A stretch of 64,000 nt of DNA from Amaranthus tricolor (taxonomy: Eukaryota > Streptophyta > Magnoliopsida > Caryophyllales > Amaranthaceae). Position numbers and translations under genes: made by a program. The stretch lies in NCBI RefSeq assembly GCF_026212465.1, contig NC_080053.1, forward strand, positions 17,002,115 through 17,066,114, given 5' to 3'. A model generated the notes under the pieces. The model saw only the letters and a list, made by a program, of their open reading frames with translations, was not told where the DNA came from and did not search any database. Positions 10,441 to 20,655 of this stretch are shown here, in pieces. Positions within the stretch are counted from its first letter, which is position 1. Every line of letters begins with the position of its first letter.

Positions 10441-13400
10441 GGGGTAGCCATCATATGGTAGTGATAATTTGAGTAGTGATGATGTAAAGAGTGCCTTAAC
10501 ACAAAGGGACCTTATTGATTCACAATTATCACAAAAGTCACAAAGCAATGCTAGTGATGGTTTGTTTGTGAGAGGGAGGTCACAAGAGAAAGGTTCCACT
10601 AGTGGGAGTGGAAACAAGGGTAAAGGAAGATCCAAGTCCATCAGGCCAAATAAAAATAAAACTTATAATTATTGCAAGCTTAAGGGCCACATCAAGAAGG
10701 ATTGTTGGAAGCTTAAAAAGAAAAATGAGGAAGAGGCTAGGGTAGGATTTAGCAATGCTAATGCTAGTTATGTGAATGATAGTGATGATGGTGATGTTCT
10801 TGTTGCCACTCATGAGTACAAAGATAATAATGAATGGATTCTTGATTCGGAGTGCACATTCCACATGACTCCCAACAAAACTTTCTTCCATACTTTTGAA
10901 AGTGTTGATGGGGAAAATGTTACCATGGGAAACAACACTACTTGTAAGGTTGTTGGGATTGGGAGCATTAGAGTAAAAATGTTTGATGGGATTGTGAGGA
11001 CCTTAACTGACGTTAGGTATGTCCCGGGTTTAAAAAAGAATCTTTTGTCTTTGGGTACTCTAGATAAGATCGGGTGTAGAATCACTTGTGAAGGTGGAGT
11101 TATGAAAGTTGCTAAAGGCTCACTTGTTGTGATAAAGGGTAAGTTGAATGGGAGTTTGTATGCTCTTCAAGGTTCAACCATTCTTGGCTCAGCAAATATT
11201 TCCACAAGCACAATGTCCGATCATGACACCAAACTTTGGCATTTGAGGCTTGGTCACATGGGAGAAAGATGTATGTTTGAACTCTCTAAACAAGGTTTAT
11301 TTGATGGGAAGAAATTTGGGAACCTTGGTTTTTGTGAACATTGTATTTATGGGAAACACAAGAGAGTTAGTTTCAAACCCGCTGTTCACAACACTAAGAA
11401 AATTTTAGATTATGTCCATTCCGATTTGTGGGGGCCTTCTCGAATGCCCTCCCTTAGTGGTTGTAATTACATGTTGACTTTTATTGATGATTTTTCTAGG
11501 AAAGTTTGGTGTTATTTTGTAAAACATAAAAATGAAGTTTTTGATGTCTTCTTGGAATGGAAGAAGATGGTTGAAAAGAAAACCGGTATGAGCATCAAGA
11601 CCTTAAGAACCGACAATGGTCTTAAATTTGTTGATAATAAATTTCTCAAATATTGTTCTAATGAAGGTATTGTTAGACATAGAACTTGTGCAGGTCGTCC
11701 TCAACAAAATGGTGTTGCGGAGAGGATGAATAAAACATTATTGGAAAGGGCTAGATGCATGCTAAAACAAGCTAATTTGGGGAAGCAATTTTGGGCCGAA
11801 GCGGTGGCTACGGCATGTTATTTGATCAACCGGTCGCCTCATACCGCCTTGAAATTCAAGTCGCCACAAGAAGTGTGGTACAACACTCCGGTAAACTATT
11901 CTAGTCTTAGGATTTTTGGTTGTCCAGCTTATATTCATGTAAATGATGGTAAGTTAGAACCTAGGGCTAGAAAAGGTATTTTTGTGGGATATGGAGTGGG
12001 TGTAAAGGGGTATAGGGTGTGGTGTAATGAATCAAAGAAAATAATTGTTTTTAGAGATGTTGTTTTTTATGAAAATAGCATGCTTGTATCTAGTGTTGAA
12101 AAATCTTTTGATAATGATGTAAATGATGATGCACAAGTGGAGGTTCAACCTTCTAATGTTGATGATGAGGAAAATTATGATGATGTTCAACAAAGATCTC
12201 CTCCTTTGTCCACAACTAGGCAAAGAAGGAAGATCGTGGCTCCAAGGAGGTATATTGAAGAGTGTGATTATGTTGTTTATGCTCTCAACATTGCTAGCGA
12301 AGTCGAAGGGTTAAATGAACCAAGTACGTACAAGGAGGCTATGGCCTCAAATGACTCAAGCAAGTGGTTGATTTCTATGAAGCAAGAGATGGAGTCTCTT
12401 GCAAAGAATGGAACTTGGGATATCGTTGTTGCACCAAAGAAAAAGAAAATTGTGGGGTGCAAGTGGATATTCAAGAGGAAGGAAGGTCCTTCTAGTGATA
12501 TTCCTCCCATCTACAAAGCAAGGGTAGTTGCAAAGGGATACTCTCAAATTGAGGGTGTTGATTTTCATGAGGTTTTCTCACCGGTGGTGAAACACTCTTC
12601 TATAAGGGCATTGCTTGCTTTGGTGGCGATGGAGGATTTGGAGTTACATCAATTGGATGTAAAAACGGCTTTTCTTCACGATGAGCTTGAAGAAGAAATC
12701 TTTATGAAGCAACCGGAAGGTTTTGAGGTAGCCGGTAAGGAGAATCATGTGTGTAGATTGAAGAGGTCATTGTATGGATTGAAGCAATCTCAAAGGCAAT
12801 GGTACAAAAGGTTTGATTCCTTTATGATTTCACATGATTTTATTAGAAGTTCTTATGATAGTTGTGTATATTTTAAGAAGTTTGAAGATGGTTCTTTATT
12901 ATATTTGCTCTTATATGTTAATGACATGCTAATAGCATGTAGTTCTTTGTTTAAGGTGGAGAACTTGAAAGGGTTGCTTTCAAGTGAATTTGATATGAAA
13001 GATCTTGGTGAAGCCAAGAAGATTCTTGGGATGGAGATTTTGAGAGATCGGGCTAAAGGTATCCTATACCTTAGTCAAAGTAAATACATTGAGAAAGTTG
13101 TGCAACGTTTCTCTATGGATGATGCTAAAGGTGTGTCTACTCCTCTTGCTTCTCATTTCAAATTATCCAAGAATTTGTGTCCACAAACAAAGGCGAAAGA
13201 AGAGGAAATGGTAAGAATTCCGTACACTAGTGTCGTTGGTTGCGTTATGTATGCTATGGTATGTTCTAGACCCGACATTGCTCATGCGGTGAGTTTGGTG
13301 AGTAGATATATGTCTAATCCGGGGAAGGGACATTGGGAGGCGCTAAAGTGGTTATTGAGGTATTTGAAAGATACTTCTAATGTTTGTCTCATGTATGGGA

Positions 13401-13982
13401 AGAATGCAAGCAAGTTAACCGGGTTTTGTGACTCGGATTATGGTGGTGATCTAGATAATAGAAAGTCCACAAGTGGGTTCGTGTTTACTTTGGGTGGTTC
13501 GGCGATAAGTTGGCAATCATCGCTGCAAGATGTGGTTGCTCTCTCTACAACCGAAGCGGAGTACATAGCCGTGGCCGAGTCATTCAAAGAGGCAAAGTGG
13601 CTTAAAGGTCTTGTTGGTGAAATGTGCAATAAGGTGTGTTAGGTAAGTGTGCATTGTGATAGTCAAAGTGCAATTCATTTGGCTAGAAATCAAAATACAT
13701 TTCATAGAAGGTCCAAGCACAATGATATTAAGTATAATTTCAGCCGGGATGAAGTTGAGTACAAAAGGGTGTTATTGAAGAAGATTGACACTACGGAAAA
13801 TCCGACCGACATGATGACAAAGTCATTACCCATTACCAAGTTTGAATTATGTGTTGACTTGGTAGGTTTAGCTCCTTGCTTGAAATAATGCCCTCTTGGG
13901 CATTTTGAGGTGTGTATGTTTTTGATTATGAAGTGGATTGATGAATGTTTTGACTTGGGTGAACTCAAGTCAAGGTGGAGAT
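10441..13982 (+). pseudogene. Ty1/copia copy 2: gag 3' half and pol
   Basis: One long frame (about 10,469-13,642) covers the gag C-terminus to RNase H; the first half of gag is missing. The gag zinc knuckle reads YNYCKLKGHIKKDC, so the first zinc Cys is lost. The protease active site reads WILDSECTFHMT where DSG is usual. Integrase has the HHCC region (LRLGHMG...CEHCIYGKH), HSDLWGPS, TDNGLKF and GVAERMNK. Reverse transcriptase carries YVND instead of YVDD. A TAG at 13,640 splits RNase H, with the rest at 13,649-13,888. Identity to copy 1 is very high at a constant offset of 4,303. It could not be autonomous. Confidence 0.92.
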
Positions 13983-14731
13983 TGTTATGAATGGTAGTGT
14001 GTGACTTGAGTGCACATTAAAGGGTTGAATTCATGAGTGTGACTCTTGGATGGTGGTAACTAAATGGGTGTAATTATGTGTGGAGTATTCATGAAGAATT
14101 ATGGGTGTTAATGAAGATTAATGAAGAAAATGAAAGGGTTTGATTTATGTATGCTCGATCAAGATTTTGACAAAATAATCTGTAAGGTCGCTCGACCCAT
14201 TCGCTCGACCGAGCGAGCCATTTTGGTGGGTCGAGCGGTCAGATAGAATACCCCAGTTTTGGCTGATATTCGCTCGACCGAGCCGCTCGACCGAGCGAGC
14301 TCTCTGATCCGGTCGAGCGGATCCTCTGATATGCGTGGGATGCTTGTTTTCGACCTTTCAAATCCTTAGAGTTATTTCATAGTATTCATTACTCAATATT
14401 AACTATGTATTCAAGTGAGCTATTCATCTTCATGTACCTAGTACTATAAATAGGGCTCTCATACTCACACATCAAATACATCAAACACAACCCCTAAGCC
14501 AAACACATAGCCTTTTGTTTGTTATCTCTATCTCAATTGTAATTCTTCATTAAGAAGTGTTGTTTGTATTCTTTTGATATAATATAAACAGAAACTACAC
14601 ACCACGGAGGACGTAGCCATCATTGGGTGAACCTCCTTATATCTTTGTGTCCTTTTTAGTTACATTGTCAAACTTTGTTTTGTTCGTTGTTGTTCGTTCT
14701 TAGCATCGTAAATCTTTGGCGATCGTTTTCA
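13983..14731 (+). repeat. Copia 3' LTR of copy 2 (749 bp)
   Basis: Runs from TGTTATGAATGG to cgatcgttttCA. Contains a TATA box (actataaatagg, about 14,449) and a cluster of GC-rich CGCTCGACCGAGCG palindromes at 14,190-14,325. Directly after it comes gypsy sequence (gatgaccaatatggtc), so the copia element sits inside a gypsy element whose other side must lie off the left edge. Confidence 0.92.
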
Positions 14732-14737
14732 ATAGAT

Positions 14738-14929
14738 GACCAATATGGTCAAAGTCCTAATGTTCAAGATGGTCCAAGTGGTCAAGGTGAGGTCCAAGTC
14801 CAAAACAATGCAAGGGAATTATTTTTTTCCAAGTCCTTCTTTAATCCTATGCACGGTTTTGGTCCAATAATTTTTACAAGGGGTTGCACTTCACTTAGTG
14901 TAATTAACCTTGTTGAAAGCATCAAGTAA
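14738..14929 (+). pseudogene. Gypsy polyprotein C-terminal tail fragment
   Basis: Matches the last 64 residues of the gypsy frame ending at 19,035 (from [14 protein letters not shown] to NLVESIK, then stop). It is the 3' end of a gypsy copy whose body was separated by the copia insertion. The gypsy LTR follows directly. Confidence 0.85.
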
Positions 14930-14930
14930 T

Positions 14931-15846
14931 TGGGGGTTTTTCAAGCTTCAATACACGTGTGAATGAGTGGCGGTTACAAGCAATAAATGTGCAGCAATAC
15001 AAGCAATAAATGTGCAGCAATAAAGGTGGCGGTTACACGGTTATTCCTTCACGAGTTCTAGCAGTTTGAAGCATTGAAATGAGCTGAATGTTGGGCGTGT
15101 TTTAAGGCTTATGTTGACTGAATATTTAACCTCTTTAATAGGGGGTTACAAGTGATTAATTTAGGAGTTATTGCAAGAATAAAAAAGGCTTGAATGGAGG
15201 AGTAAATGGGACGTTACAAGGCACAAATGTATGGGCTGTTTTAGACGTTACTTTGCACACTTGAAGGAGCCATGTGAAGAGTTTAATTGCTGGCCGTTTC
15301 TTCCCTAGTTTTAAGCTTTGTTTAATTAGTCTTAAGTGTGTGTAATGGAGATTAATGTGGACATTGATTAGCCACTTAATCCTTTTTTATTTTCTTGTCT
15401 TTTAATTTTCTTTTGTTGAATTTATTTAGGCAAGTGAAAGGTTGTAATTATTTGATGTAAGAATGCTATATATAGCATACTTTGATGAATGAAAAAGATA
15501 TCCAGAAATTTTCCAAAGAAAAACGTGTGTTTGTTTATTGAACTTGACTTGTGTTTAGTCAATTTTAATTGTCCAAATTTGAGTGTTCCAAATTTGAAGA
15601 GTTAGAGTTTTAGTGAGAGTTCCTAAAACTAGAGCTTGTAGTTGACGATTTGGTGAGAGTTCCCTAATCTAAGCTACACCCAAACAAGTGAGTGAGTGTT
15701 CCTCCTTGTTATATCCTGAAGTTTAGGGTGAGAGTTCCCCTTAATTATCTTGATTAATTTAAACCTTTTTCCTAAGTTAAACAAAACCCAAGGACCCCTT
15801 ATTTTATACTTATTGTGAACAAGTTTTCCATCTTGTTTACTCATCA
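14931..15846 (+). repeat. Gypsy LTR, left copy
   Basis: About 915 bp, repeated at 19,036-19,952 and, inverted, at 23,178-25,330. It begins near the purine tract attgggggt and ends catca before the primer-site-like tttggcgcgtcaggtagggg. It carries a palindromic TATA region (atgctatatatagcat, about 15,466). Only the right border is firm; the left border has no clear TG. Confidence 0.8.
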
Positions 15847-15865
15847 TTTGGCGCGTCAGGTAGGG
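15847..15865 (+). other. Gypsy primer-binding-site region
   Basis: The stretch tttggcgcgtcaggtaggg lies directly after the LTR; the other two copies (19,953 and, inverted, about 23,177) read ggcgcgccagg. Position and conservation mark it as the minus-strand primer site. I did not assign the tRNA. Confidence 0.6.
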
Positions 15866-15910
15866 GGAGTTTTTCCATATACTTCCAAAGGGGTCGAATA
15901 CCTACATATC

Positions 15911-17229
15911 ATGGGAGAGAATCAAGATTTGAGGGTAGCTTTGGAAGCTCTAAATCGTTCCATTGCTAGTCAAGAAAGGTTGGCCGAAACTAATGCCAAT
16001 CTACAAGGGAATCTTGCTGCCTTAATGGCAAGACTCTTGAGCGAGCAAGATAGGAGAGATCAAGATGAAGAACCTCCACCTAGGAGGGAGGATAGGAGTC
16101 TCAAAGTAGACGTCCCTTCCTTTGATGGGTCACTTGATCCAGAGAAGTACTTGGAATGGGAGAAATCCTTGGAAAGGTACTTTGAGTACAAGGATATTCA
16201 AGAAGAAGTGCAGAAATATAAAATAGCCAAGGTGAAACTGAAGGGCTATGGTGACCGTTGGTTGCAAGGAGAACAAAGGGCACGTACCCTTAGAGGTAAA
16301 GCTCCCATATCAACTTGGAACAAGTTGAGGAAACGGATGAGAGACAGTTTCATTCCTCACAATTATAAGCAAAGCCAATATGTGAAGTGGAGTACTTTGC
16401 AACAAAATGGAGATTCAGTAGAAGATTACATCAAGGAGTTTGATAGGCTTGCTATTGTGTGTGAGGTTACGGAAAATGAAGAACTCAAAATGGGGCGTTT
16501 TGTAGCTAGGTTGGATCAAGAATTACAAGACAAGCTTGAAGGTTACACTAACCTCACGTTTGTGGAAGCTTGCAAACTTGTGACCAAGTTTGATGCTAGG
16601 AGGAAAATGAAGAAAACGCCTACCACTACTCCAGTGGTGTGCAAACCACCTTTCTCTTTGAAGGATGGTTCTTCCTTTAACAAGCCCAATGACCCACCTA
16701 AGAAGGACAAGAAGGATTTCAAGCTAAGTGACATTGTGTGTTACAACTGTGGAGGAAGGGGACATTTTAAGAAGGATTGTCCTAACTCAAAAGCTTTAAC
16801 CATGCAAGAGGTTAAGCTTATGGCCACGCAAAACATAAATTGGGAGGAATTTGAAACTGAAGAAGAGAAGACTGAAAGTCCTAAGGAAGAGGATGGGGAA
16901 GATGATTGCTTTCCGGAGATGGAGGACAAAACCAATTTAGTGGTTAGAAGGGCATTGCAAGCACGTGTGGAGGAGCCTTTGGCGCCACAAAGACAACACA
17001 TTTTCATCACCAAATGTAAAATTGGTGACGAGGTATGTGATTTAATTATTGACGGGGGTAGTGAGGCTAATGCTGTGTCAAAGACTTAAGTGTCTAGACT
17101 TGGTCTTACCACCATTAATCATCCACACCCTTACAATTTGAGTTGGTTAGATTCTAATTCTAGTACGGGGGTTAGAAAGCAATGCATGGTTAATTTCTCT
17201 ATTGGTTCTTATCATGATAATCAATTATG
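15911..17229 (+). pseudogene. Gypsy gag and protease
   Basis: The start at ATG 15,911 gives MGENQDLRVAL; an upstream ATG at 15,815 lies in the LTR and is unlikely to be used. Gag has a coiled-coil-like N-terminus, the retrotransposon gag domain (about residues 75-230) and a complete CCHC zinc knuckle, CYNCGGRGHFKKDC, at about 277. Protease starts near 360, with IIDGGSEANAVS as its active-site block. A TAA at 17,087 stops the frame where related plant proteases continue (VSRLGL follows in the same frame). Protease is then cut at 17,228-17,234, where the sequence jumps into RNase H. The gag part is otherwise intact over about 390 codons. Confidence 0.88.
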
Positions 17230-17857
17230 TGATGCAAGTAGGAAGGGAATTGGAGCAGTGTTGATTCAAGAAGGGCGTCCAATTGCATATTTTAGTGAAA
17301 AGTTGAGTCAAGGAAAGTTGAATTATTCCACCTATGATAAAGAGTTCTATGCCATGGTAAGAGCTCTAGATCATTGGTCACATTATTTGAGGCCACAGCC
17401 GTTTATCTTGCATTCTGATCATGAGTCCTTGAGATTCATTCATGGACAAAAGAAGTTGAATTCAAGACATGCTAAGTGGGTTGAATTTCTGCAAACCTTT
17501 AACTTTTCCTCTAAGTACAAAAGTGGAAAGGCTAATGTTGTTGCGGATGCCTTATCTAGGAGGCATAATTTTCTTGGAGTTGTTGAAGCAAAGGTCCTTG
17601 GTTTTGATTTGATCAAAGAGTACTACAAGGAAGATGGTGATTTTAATGACGTCATGGAGAAATGTGTTCATGGAGTTTATGATTTATTTTCCTTACATGA
17701 TGGTTTTCTTTTCAAGGGAAATAAATTATGCATTCCTAAGTGTCCAATTAGAAGTTTGTTGATTCATGAAGTTCATGGAGGAGGTCTAGCTGGTCACTTG
17801 GGATTCAAAAGACAATGGAGCTTCTTCAAGCTCACTTTTATTGGCCAAAGATGTTAG
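17228..17857 (+). pseudogene. Gypsy RNase H and start of integrase
   Basis: Reads [25 protein letters not shown] and on through the RNase H fold ([20 protein letters not shown]) into the integrase N-terminal part. The whole reverse transcriptase is missing: protease is joined to RNase H at the shared 7-mer TGTGATG. A one-base deletion near 17,798 (cacttggg here, cacgttggg in the copies at about 21,808 and 26,571 read on minus) throws the frame, and the ORF ends at 17,857. Confidence 0.88.
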
Positions 17858-19035
17858 CCACGGTTCATCATGTGGTTAGTCGTTGCTCTACTTGTCAAAG
17901 GGCAAAGATGGTGTTCCATAAGGGTCTTTACAAGCCTTTACTAGTTCCCGAGAGACCTTGGGAAGATATTAGTATGGATTTTATTGTAGCTTTACCTAGA
18001 ACTCAAAGGGTTAAAGATTCAATAATGGTGGTTGTTGATAGGTTCTCAAAAATGGCTCACTTCATTCCATGTCATAAAACTGAAGATGCCATGAAAGTGG
18101 CTAAGTTGTACTTTGAAGAAGTGGTTCGTTTTCATGGGGTGCCACGCACCATTGTGTTCGATCGTGATACTAAGTTCCTAAGTCATTTTTGGAAGTCATT
18201 ATGGCGTCTCATGGGAACTAAGTTGCTGTTTTCTACATCACATCATCCACAAACGGACGGTCAAACCGAGGTGGTGAATAGAGTTCTTGGTTCTTTACTT
18301 AGAACATTGGTTAGTAAGAGCACCAAGGATTGGGATGTTAAGCTTGCTCATGCCGAGTTTGCTTACAATAGGACTCCTAAAGCTACTACAAAGTATTCAC
18401 CTTTTGAAGTAGTCTACAGGGTTAATCCCTATGTTCCTATTGATCTTATTGCTCTACCTCAAGATAAGTTTGTGCATGGAGGTGCTAAGGAACAAGCCGA
18501 GTTCATGTTAAAGGTTCACAAGGAAGTTAGGAAGAATATTGAGAAAGCAAATGAAGTCTGCAAAAAGCAAGCCAACAAAAGAGTGAAAAACGTGAAGCAG
18601 TTTGATGTTGGTGACTTAGTGTGGATTTACATGAGAAAAGAGAGGTTTCCTAGCAAAAGAAAGAACAAGTTAATGCCAAGAGCCAAGAGTCCATTTGAGA
18701 TCGTGGGAAAGGTCAATGACAATGCATACAAGGTTGATTTGGGAGGCCAATATGGTGTCTCAAGTACATTCAACATTGGTGACCTTGCTCCTTACTTTGA
18801 TGATGACGAATTGAGGGCAATTCCTTTTGAAGAAGAGGAGGATGACCAATATGGTCAAAGTCCTAATGTTCAAGATGGTCCAAGTGGTCAAGGTGAGGTC
18901 CAAGTCCAAAACAATGCAAGGGAATTATTTTTTTCCAAGTCCTTCTTTAATCCTATGCACGGTTTTGGTCCAATAGTTTTTACAAGGGGTTGCACTTCAC
19001 TTAGTGTAATTAACCTTGTTGAAAGCATCAAGTAA
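17815..19035 (+). pseudogene. Gypsy integrase and C-terminal domain
   Basis: Continues integrase in the shifted frame. It has the HHCC zinc site ([15 protein letters not shown]), the first catalytic Asp in ISMDFIV, the second in FDRDTKFL and the Glu in [10 protein letters not shown]. The C-terminal part has [15 protein letters not shown] and a chromodomain-position segment, then an acidic linker. The stop is at 19,033-19,035. All three catalytic residues are present, so this domain alone is well preserved. Confidence 0.9.
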
Positions 19036-19952
19036 TTGGGGGTTTTTCAAGCTTCAATACACGTGTGAATGAGTGACGGTTACAAGCAATAAATGTGCAG
19101 CAATACAAGCAATAAATGTGCAGCAATAAAGGTGGCGGTTACACGGTTATTCCTTCACAAGTGCTAGCAGTTTGAAGCATTGAAATGAGCTTAATGTTGG
19201 GCGTCTTTTAAGGCTTAAGTTGACTGAATATTTAACCTCTTTAATTGGGGGTTACAAGTGATTAATTTAGGAGTTATTGCAAGAATAAAAAAGGCTTGAA
19301 TGGAGGAGTAAATGGGACGTTACAAGGCACAAATGTATGGGCTGTTTTGGACGTTACTTTGCACACTTGAAGGAGCCATGTGAAGAGTTTAATTGCTGGC
19401 CGTTTCTTCCCTAGTTTTAAGCTTTGTTTAATTAGTCTTAAGTGTGTGTAATGGAGATTAATGTGGACATTGATTAGCCACTTAATCCTCTTTTATTTTG
19501 TTGTCTTTTTATTTTCTTTTGTTGAATTTATTTAGGCAAGTGAAAGGTTGTAATTATTTGATGTAAGAATGCTATATATAGCATACTTTGATGAATGAAA
19601 AAGATATCCAGAAATTTGCCAAAGAAAAACGTGTGTTTGTTTATTGAACTTGACTTGTGTTTAGTCAATTTTAATTGTCCAAATTTGAGTGTTCCAAATT
19701 TGAAGAGTTAGAGTTTTAGTGAGAGTTCCTAAAACTAGAGCTTGTATTTGACGATTTGGTGAGAGTTCCCTAATCTAAGCTACACCCAAATAAGTGAGTG
19801 AGTGTTCCTCCTTGTTATATCCTGAAGTTTAGGGTGAGAGTTCCCCTTAACTATCTTGATTAATTTAAACATTTTTCCTAAGTTAAACAAAACCCAAGGA
19901 CCCCTTATTTTATACTTATTGTGAACAAGTTTTCCATCTTGTTTACACATCA
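19036..19952 (+). repeat. Gypsy LTR, right copy
   Basis: Close match to 14,931-15,846, so the two flank a reverse-transcriptase-less element. It is followed again by a primer-site region (tttggcgcgccagg), not by unique DNA, so the LTR is shared with the next gypsy piece in a tandem chain. Confidence 0.85.
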
Positions 19953-20655
19953 TTTGGCGCGCCAGGTAGGGGGAGTTTTTCCATACACTTCCAAAAGGGT
20001 CGAATAGTCCGAAAATTCCAGTCCTTACAAGTTGAGTTGGTTAGATTCAAATTCTAGTACGGGGGTTAGAAAGCAATGCATGGTTAGTTTTTCTATTGGT
20101 TCCTATCATGATAGTCAATTGTGTGATGTTGTGTCAATGGATGCTTATCATATTCTGCTTGGTAGGCCATGGCAAACGGATAGAAAATCATTTCATGATG
20201 GATACCATAATACATACACTATAACTCACCAAGGGAAACAAAAAAAATTACACCCTTTACCACCCCCACGGTTTTCACAAAAACCATCCAAAGAAATTTC
20301 CTTGTTGTCTTTTAAAGAATTTGAGACGGAAGTTGATGGTGAGGAAGAGTTGTTTTTTTTTATTCAAAAGAAATTCATGAAAAATTTGTGAGTCAAAATC
20401 CCAAGTTGGCACAATTGATTAAGGATTTTGAGGATGTCTTTCCAGATGAATTACCTATTGGGTTACCACCCTTGAGAGGAATTGAGCATCAAATTGATCT
20501 CATTCCAGGCGCACCTTTACCAAATAAACCTGCCTATAGATATAACCCTTTAAAAACTAAGGAGTTACAACGTCAAATAGAAGAGTTGATGGGCATGGGT
20601 TTTGTGCGAGAGTCTATGAGTCCGTGTGCTGTTCCTGCTCTTTTGGTTCCAAAAA
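19953..20655 (+). pseudogene. Gypsy leader joined to protease end and reverse transcriptase start
   Basis: The leader (to about 20,008) is joined to gtccgaaaattccagtc and then to protease C-terminal sequence ([24 protein letters not shown]). After a TGA near 20,389 the frame continues into the start of reverse transcriptase (DFEDVFPDELPIGLPPLRG, VPALLVPKKE). At about 20,655 it flips into reverse-complement sequence of a gypsy 3' end. Gag is absent. Two or three rearrangements are needed to make it. Confidence 0.8.

Noticed and set aside
14675..20655. Possible integrated plant pararetrovirus
   Set aside because: The integrase with a full catalytic triad, LTRs and primer site are those of a Ty3/gypsy element; no movement or coat protein is seen.
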